Source: Globobulimina sp.
Lineage: Eukaryota > Foraminifera > Rotaliida
Assembly: GCA_003354225.1 (NCBI GenBank)
Contig: PIVH01000108.1
Span: 1-7,935 of the forward strand
Length of the DNA stretch: 7,935 nucleotides
Direction of reading: 5' to 3'
Shown: positions 5,301 through 7,935 of the stretch, piece after piece
Numbering within the stretch: position 1 is the stretch's first letter
How the letters are laid out: each line of letters opens with the position of its first letter
The notes under the pieces: model-generated
The model's input: only the letters and a program-made list of their open reading frames with translations
Database searches by the model: none
What the model was told of the DNA's origin: nothing
Made by a program: the position numbers and the translations under genes

Positions 5301-7935
5301 GTGACGATATATATGATGCTCAACTGCAGGTAAACTTTGCGACTGTTGTTTGCAGGCAATTAGGTTATATATCCGGTACTTTTCACTTAAGTGCTTTTTA
5401 TGGACAGGGTACAGGTACAATATGGATGGATGATGTCGCATGTACCGGTGCAGAAACACGGCTTGCTGATTGCGCGTTCGATGGATGGGGTATTCATAAT
5501 TGCGGACACGGTGAAGATGCTGGCGTTAATTGTGTTGGCACTACATCACCCACAGCATACACAACATCACCAACAAAAACCCCAAGTGCAACACCCACAG
5601 CATATACAATATCACCTACAAAGACTCCAAGCACATCACCCACCAAACAGCCAACTACATCTCCAACGCAATTAACTCCAAATCCTACATTAAATCCCAG
5701 CAAAACACCCACATCATTGACCAAGTCACCTTCAGATTCTCCCAGCAAAGCTCCTACCACACCGCCACCGACAAAGCAGTCTGTATGGCTTGATACGACT
5801 ATGGAGGCGGGCAACAGTCAGAATGGTAATATGTTTGATTTATGTGCAATACAAGAAGACATTGAGATAGTCTCATTTGACGTACATTGCAATGGTGGGA
5901 CGGGAACAGCCGCGACTATCGAAGTGTATGTAGCGACTGCACTTGGTACCAGATTTAGTAGTATCGAGAATACGGCCAGTTTGTGGACATTGGTGCATCA
6001 AGAAACAGTGACCAGTGCGGGTAGCTCCTTTTTGACAGTCTACTCACCATTTAATGTGCCTTCGCCAGTAATACCTGTGATGATTATGAATGGTAATTGC
6101 AGAGGCTTTTACGTAACGAGAAGTGACAGTGGTTCCCTCTCGTATACTAATGGTGATTCGGGTACAGAAGGGAGTGTTTATGCTTCCAATGCAGATCTAC
6201 AGTATCTGACAGGAACTGGCAGAGAGTATGCGTTTGGAAGTGAATATAGCCCCCGTATCTGGAATGGACGCATACATTACCGGAGTGGTTCTGATAAGTT
6301 AAGTGGTGACAGTGACAGTGTACTGTACATCTAAATGCATATTTATCATACATATCACAGCCCGACAGCAGAGCCATCGCGTCCGCCCAGTGCACAGCCA
6401 ACTGTCCCATCACGTGCACCATCCGCGGCACCCACCACGCCTCCAACGAATGCAGCATCGCGTGCACCAACTCGTGTTACTGATCAACCATCCAATGCCC
6501 CTTCTTTCAGCCCTACGGACGCACCATCCAATGCGCCTACGCAACCACCAACTGATGCGCCATCTGGTACACCTACCAAAGCACCCTCCAATGCGCCTAC
6601 ACAGCCACCAACCAACGCGCCATCTGGCACACCTACCAAAGCACCCTCCAATGCGCCTACGCAACCACCAACCGATGCCCCTTCTTCAACCCCTACAAAA
6701 GCACCTTCTTCCTCACCGACCCAACCTCCAACCAATGCGCCATCTGGCACACCAACGGACGCACCATCAAATGCACCGACCCAACCACCAACCGATGCGC
6801 CCACTACTTTTCCAACAAATGATCCAACCATTGATCCAACGTTAGATCCAACCCGTGATCCAACCGCAGAGCCAACGGGTCAAACTGTATGTTTTTATGT
6901 GTGTTTTTTATATATGGTATGACAATAATAATTCTTAGGCTTCGCCAACACCGGCACCCACCGATTATCCAACATATGATCCAACCTTCGATCCCACGAC
7001 AGAGCCCACCCTCAATCCAACCAATAATCCAACACAGCCCACTTCAATTCCCACCATCAATCCAACAATTAATCCAACCATCAATCCAACCACGCATCCA
7101 ACCGAAATGCCCAGTGTTTCCCCAACGCAGCAACCCAGTGCAGGCACATTGACGCCAACCTCCCCGCCGACGTCCTCTCCGAGTCGTGTGCCAACCCAAC
7201 CCACTACCTTCCCGACAGTGACACTCTGTGGCAAAGTCACCGATCCTTCGTCGCAGTATTGCAACATTCTCGATGTGTATTCGCCATATAAATACCAACC
7301 ATATACCTGGACTCGCTATATTGCTAATTATGGGGACGGCATTGGTCCAGAATCAACGTACATTTATATCCGAGCCACCAATATATGTTATGCGCCATAT
7401 ATAAGCATCACCTATGCACCTTACAATACCCTGAGATTGAATATATTCAACCATTACGATCAATTTATTGGACAATGTTCCAGCAATACAGAATGTACGT
7501 ATGCCCAACAAGATTGTATGCGGAACGTTGATTTGGGCATTGATGCCTTACAAAGTGGAGATATGTACATTGTAAGCATGGCAGGCACTGATTTGGCAAA
7601 TAATTGTGGTGACAGCCATACTGTGGATGCAGTTGTTTATGTTACTTGTGATTCGATTCCAACGCCGGAACCAACGCCGATGCCGACAGATGTAACCAAT
7701 GCGCCTACCTCCGCCGCGCCGACCGCAGTTACCAAGAATCCCACGCCATCGCCGACGGATTTCACTATTGATGGTACGGCGTTGTTTGATATATTTATTG
7801 TATCCCATTGGAGAAATGACGAGAAATCCTTTTCATTGATATTAGTAACGTTTACCAGTCACTATGTGGGTTTAGGTTTTAGTGCAATGTTGGAATATCC
7901 ATTAGGTTTTCCTTTTGCAGATATAAATTCTATAA
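2336..7935 (+). CDS. Large mosaic secreted/cell-surface protein with lectin, SRCR and DOMON-like domains, 3'-partial; join(2336..3348, 4222..6297, 6361..6886, 6939..>7935)
   Basis: At least 1537 residues are visible. The start is the first ATG after an in-frame TGA at 2327, with A at -3. Residues 1-21 form a signal peptide (hydrophobic [11 protein letters not shown], then A-S-A cleavage site). Then follow: beta-sandwich domain 1 (22-155), PT linker, beta-sandwich domain 2 (232-362, split by intron 1), PT linker, C-type lectin-like domain (453-579), PT linker, SRCR domain (672-775), PT linker, 'GN..NGNMFD' domain (858-1025), a ~275-residue PT-repeat stalk (1030-1301), a Cys-containing domain (1302-1442), a short linker, and a DOMON-like start (1480 onward). 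Three introns (873, 63 and 52 bp) are placed by frame continuity and domain integrity. Linkers rich in Ser/Pro/Thr are probably O-glycosylated and extended. The domains suggest carbohydrate or protein recognition outside the cell, in adhesion, feeding or a coat, but the function is unproven. No membrane anchor is visible, and one may follow beyond the edge. The alternative of several separate genes is unlikely, because later ORFs lack signal peptides and begin inside a domain or linker. Confidence 0.8.
2399..2800 (+). other. Beta-sandwich (jelly-roll-like) domain 1 of the mosaic protein
   Basis: Residues 22-155 follow the signal peptide. The pattern is alternating hydrophobic strands with '[14 protein letters not shown]' and a closing '[10 protein letters not shown]' strand, then the PT linker. 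The family is not named with confidence. The closing strand matches the end of domain 2 ([10 protein letters not shown]), suggesting two copies of one fold. Confidence 0.55.
3349..4221 (+). other. Intron 1 of the mosaic gene (873 bp, phase 2), hosting an antisense gene relic
   Basis: The donor is AAG|GTATGG and the acceptor CCAAAAG|T. Within the required downstream frame a TAA at 4205-4207 forces the acceptor to lie after it, and 4220-4221 is the only AG that restores the domain in frame (AG|T gives Ser). Retaining the intron adds 16 codons and a stop at 3397. It is about ten times longer than the other introns seen, because it holds the minus-strand gene relic. A perfect 7-bp hairpin (TGTTTCT-gttg-AGAAACA, 3450-3467) lies downstream of that gene's stop. 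The acceptor lacks a clear pyrimidine tract. Confidence 0.75.
3511..4173 (-). pseudogene. Nested antisense gene relic: Tudor-like region, Lys-rich middle, C-x2-C zinc-binding-like end
   Basis: Read on the minus strand in three segments. Segment A (4173 to 3889) starts at an ATG preceded by an in-frame stop and contains '[19 protein letters not shown]', resembling a Tudor or chromo-barrel strand pattern. Segment B (open from 3928, stop at 3608-3610) continues through '[15 protein letters not shown]' into a Lys-rich stretch. Segment C (open from 3708, stop TAA at 3511-3513) carries '[13 protein letters not shown]', then '[14 protein letters not shown]', with spacing C-x2-C-x12-C-x2-C-x5-C, like ZZ or C1/DC1 zinc fingers. 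A and C share one frame and B lies in another, so two compensating shifts are needed. B and C overlap across A/T homopolymers (T9 at 3680-3688, T7 at 3694-3700 on the plus strand), where indels are likely. No GT...AG intron of the right length was found between A and B. It is either a decaying gene, a gene with sequencing errors, or one with unrecognised introns. The domain names are tentative. Confidence 0.55.
4377..4518 (+). repeat. Linker segment, copy 1 of a three-copy dispersed direct repeat
   Basis: Positions 4397-4518 match 5627-5748 with no indels and 6 mismatches in 122 bp (offset 1230 bp, 410 codons). The stretch from 4377 also matches the linker from 5073 (offset 696 bp). It encodes PT-rich spacer with [19 protein letters not shown]. 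Copies lie between different pairs of globular domains. Confidence 0.85.
4565..4945 (+). other. C-type lectin-like domain (CLECT) of the mosaic protein
   Basis: Residues 453-579 show '[18 protein letters not shown]' (the usual W..A...C.....LA signature), a central Cys-Phe-Gly-Gly-Trp block, 'FVDGTQ', 'PWASGQPG' and a closing 'GFVCE'. In calcium-binding lectins the loop reads EPN (mannose) or QPD (galactose). Here it is Gln540-Pro541-Gly542 and no WND follows, so classical calcium-dependent sugar binding is doubtful. Extra Cys pairs (NCGC, DCTC) suggest additional disulfides. Confidence 0.8.
5073..5170 (+). repeat. Linker segment, copy 2 of the dispersed direct repeat (more diverged)
   Basis: It starts with the shared block caacgacccccacattaaat and continues through the '[21 protein letters not shown]' region without indels relative to copy 1. 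It sits between the C-type lectin and SRCR domains and is more diverged from copies 1 and 3 than they are from each other. Confidence 0.75.
5222..5533 (+). other. SRCR domain (group A, six Cys) of the mosaic protein
   Basis: Residues 672-775 match the scavenger receptor cysteine-rich family closely: 'IRLVGGS' opening, '[17 protein letters not shown]', 'VVCRQLGY', '[12 protein letters not shown]', '[10 protein letters not shown]' and '[13 protein letters not shown]'. Six Cys in the group A arrangement are present and the length of ~104 residues is normal. SRCR domains bind proteins or polyanionic ligands outside the cell. The ligand here is unknown. Confidence 0.93.
5546..5635 (+). repeat. 45-bp tandem repeat, two copies, in the linker after the SRCR domain
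   Basis: Copy 1 is 5546-5590 and copy 2 is 5591-5635. Each encodes 15 residues of the form (S/T)PTAYT(T/I)SPTKTPS(A/T). The frame is preserved, and differences are mostly single substitutions. Confidence 0.8.
5627..5748 (+). repeat. Linker segment, copy 3 of the dispersed direct repeat
   Basis: About 95% identical to 4397-4518 over 122 bp (6 mismatches counted by eye, no gaps). It lies between the SRCR domain and the 'GN..NGNMFD' domain. Identity extends to silent positions, which points to recent copying or gene conversion and not only to selection for PT content. Confidence 0.85.
5780..6286 (+). other. 'GN..NGNMFD' beta-rich domain of the mosaic protein
   Basis: Residues 858-1025 begin '[16 protein letters not shown]' and end with '[18 protein letters not shown]' followed by a Pro-Arg-Ile-Trp-Asn-Gly segment. 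This combination resembles an extracellular domain I recall from algal and some bacterial secreted proteins, with a conserved GN..N.MFD start, an 'FYVT...YTNG' middle and a 'SPR.WNG.I.Y' end. I cannot name the family or a function. It looks complete, and intron 2 falls right after it, at the domain-linker border. Confidence 0.55.
6298..6360 (+). other. Intron 2 of the mosaic gene (63 bp, phase 2; donor uncertain)
   Basis: The preceding frame stops at 6332-6334, while the PT-linker frame resumes before 6361. The acceptor ATATCACAG|C at 6359-6360 is good. The phase demands a donor after two bases of a codon, and GTTAAG at 6298 fits (AA|C gives Asn). A second phase-compatible donor, GTACAT near 6325, would give a very short 36-bp intron and is less likely. 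Confidence 0.65.
6521..6807 (+). repeat. 60-bp coding tandem repeat (minisatellite), about 4.8 copies
   Basis: Copies start at 6521, 6581, 6641, 6701 and 6761 (the last partial). The 20-residue unit is [20 protein letters not shown] with substitutions such as N for D or S-S-S for S-N. Copies 1 to 3 are the most alike at the DNA level. A degenerate related unit precedes the array from about 6461. The unit is a multiple of three, so copy-number changes would keep the frame. It forms most of exon 3, which encodes only stalk. Confidence 0.92.
6887..6938 (+). other. Intron 3 of the mosaic gene (52 bp, phase 0)
   Basis: The donor ACT|GTATGT is a textbook match, and the acceptor ATTCTTAG|GCT follows a T-rich tract. 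Without splicing the frame ends at 6920-6922. With it, the PT-repeat continues in frame as [16 protein letters not shown]. The intron sits inside the DPT/NPT repeat run, with similar tetrapeptides on both sides. Confidence 0.85.
7056..7091 (+). repeat. 12-bp coding tandem repeat (INPT x3)
   Basis: Three successive units of AT(C/T)AATCCAAC(A/C) encode Ile-Asn-Pro-Thr. They are part of a wider run of xDPT/xNPT tetrapeptides starting around 6815 and continuing after intron 3. Confidence 0.8.
7227..7649 (+). other. Cys-containing domain of unknown family in the mosaic protein
   Basis: Residues 1302-1442, bounded by PT linkers, contain eight Cys (LCGK, YCNI, ICYA, QCSS, ECTY, DCMR, NCGD, TCDS), enough for four disulfides. 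The sequence alternates aromatic and hydrophobic residues in a strand-like way and closes with 'AVVYVTC'. I do not recognise a family. A beta-sandwich of the pre-peptidase C-terminal kind is a loose possibility only. Confidence 0.5.
7761..7935 (+). other. DOMON-like domain, N-terminal part, cut by the window edge
   Basis: From residue 1480, '[13 protein letters not shown]' and then '[17 protein letters not shown]' resemble the DOMON pattern (a strand, then 'gWvglGfs...M...D'), ending near 'FADIN'. DOMON domains bind heme or sugar and often sit outside the membrane next to cytochrome b561 or monooxygenase domains. Only about 58 residues are visible, so the call is tentative. Confidence 0.45.

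Noticed and set aside
5330-5355. Intron-like GTAAAC...TTTGCAG, 26 bp, within the SRCR domain
   Set aside because: It encodes the conserved SRCR sequence around VVCR, including an essential Cys, and its removal would break the frame.
4267-5814. Long minus-strand ORFs (4267-4809, 4825-5295, 5494-5814) rich in Val, Gly and Asp
   Set aside because: They are the exact shadows of the PT-repeat linkers (antisense of ACN-CCN repeats gives GxVG patterns) and have no domain or start context of their own.
6335-6922. Separate gene starting at the ATG right after the stop at 6334
   Set aside because: It has no signal peptide, the sequence before 6361 is unlike the linker, and a CACAG acceptor with matching phase makes it an exon.
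6484-7267. Minus-strand GxVGxxV ORFs opposite the stalk
   Set aside because: They are an antisense artefact of the 60-bp and tetrapeptide repeats on the plus strand.

Overview
The window comes from the nuclear genome of an AT-rich single-celled or otherwise non-model eukaryote. Reading frames are joined across GT...AG introns, one gene encodes a HECT ubiquitin ligase, and another encodes a secretory protein whose domains are separated by Ser/Pro/Thr linkers of the 'SPTxxPT' kind. Such linkers are common in stramenopiles, rhizarians and related protists, but the exact lineage cannot be fixed from the sequence alone.

Layout. (1) Positions 2-2116, plus strand: 3' part of a UBE3A/HECTD2-like HECT E3 ligase gene in two exons around a 93-bp intron, entering from the left edge. 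(2) Positions 2117-2335: a short intergenic stretch with no gene. (3) Position 2336 to the right edge, plus strand: one large gene, still open at the edge. It encodes a mosaic extracellular protein of at least 1537 residues, read as join(2336..3348, 4222..6297, 6361..6886, 6939..>7935). Its order is signal peptide, two beta-sandwich domains, C-type lectin domain, SRCR domain, a 'GN..NGNMFD' domain, a long PT-repeat stalk, a Cys-containing domain of unknown family, and the start of a DOMON-like domain. Several apparently separate ORFs (ending at 3397, 6334 and 6922) are exons of this gene read through into introns. (4) Positions 3511-4173, minus strand, inside the 873-bp first intron: a nested gene or gene relic with a Tudor-like N-terminus, a Lys-rich middle and a C-x2-C-x12-C-x2-C-x5-C zinc-binding-like end. 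It is broken by two mutually compensating frame changes.

The linker DNA of the large gene is itself repetitive. It has a 60-bp tandem array, a 45-bp tandem pair, and a roughly 120-bp block copied almost unchanged between two interdomain linkers, with a more diverged third copy. The HECT ligase is probably cytosolic or nuclear and the mosaic protein probably faces outside, so no functional link between the two is apparent. Adhesion, recognition or cell-coat function for the mosaic protein is inferred from its domains only. No tRNA, rRNA, CRISPR array or transposase was recognised.
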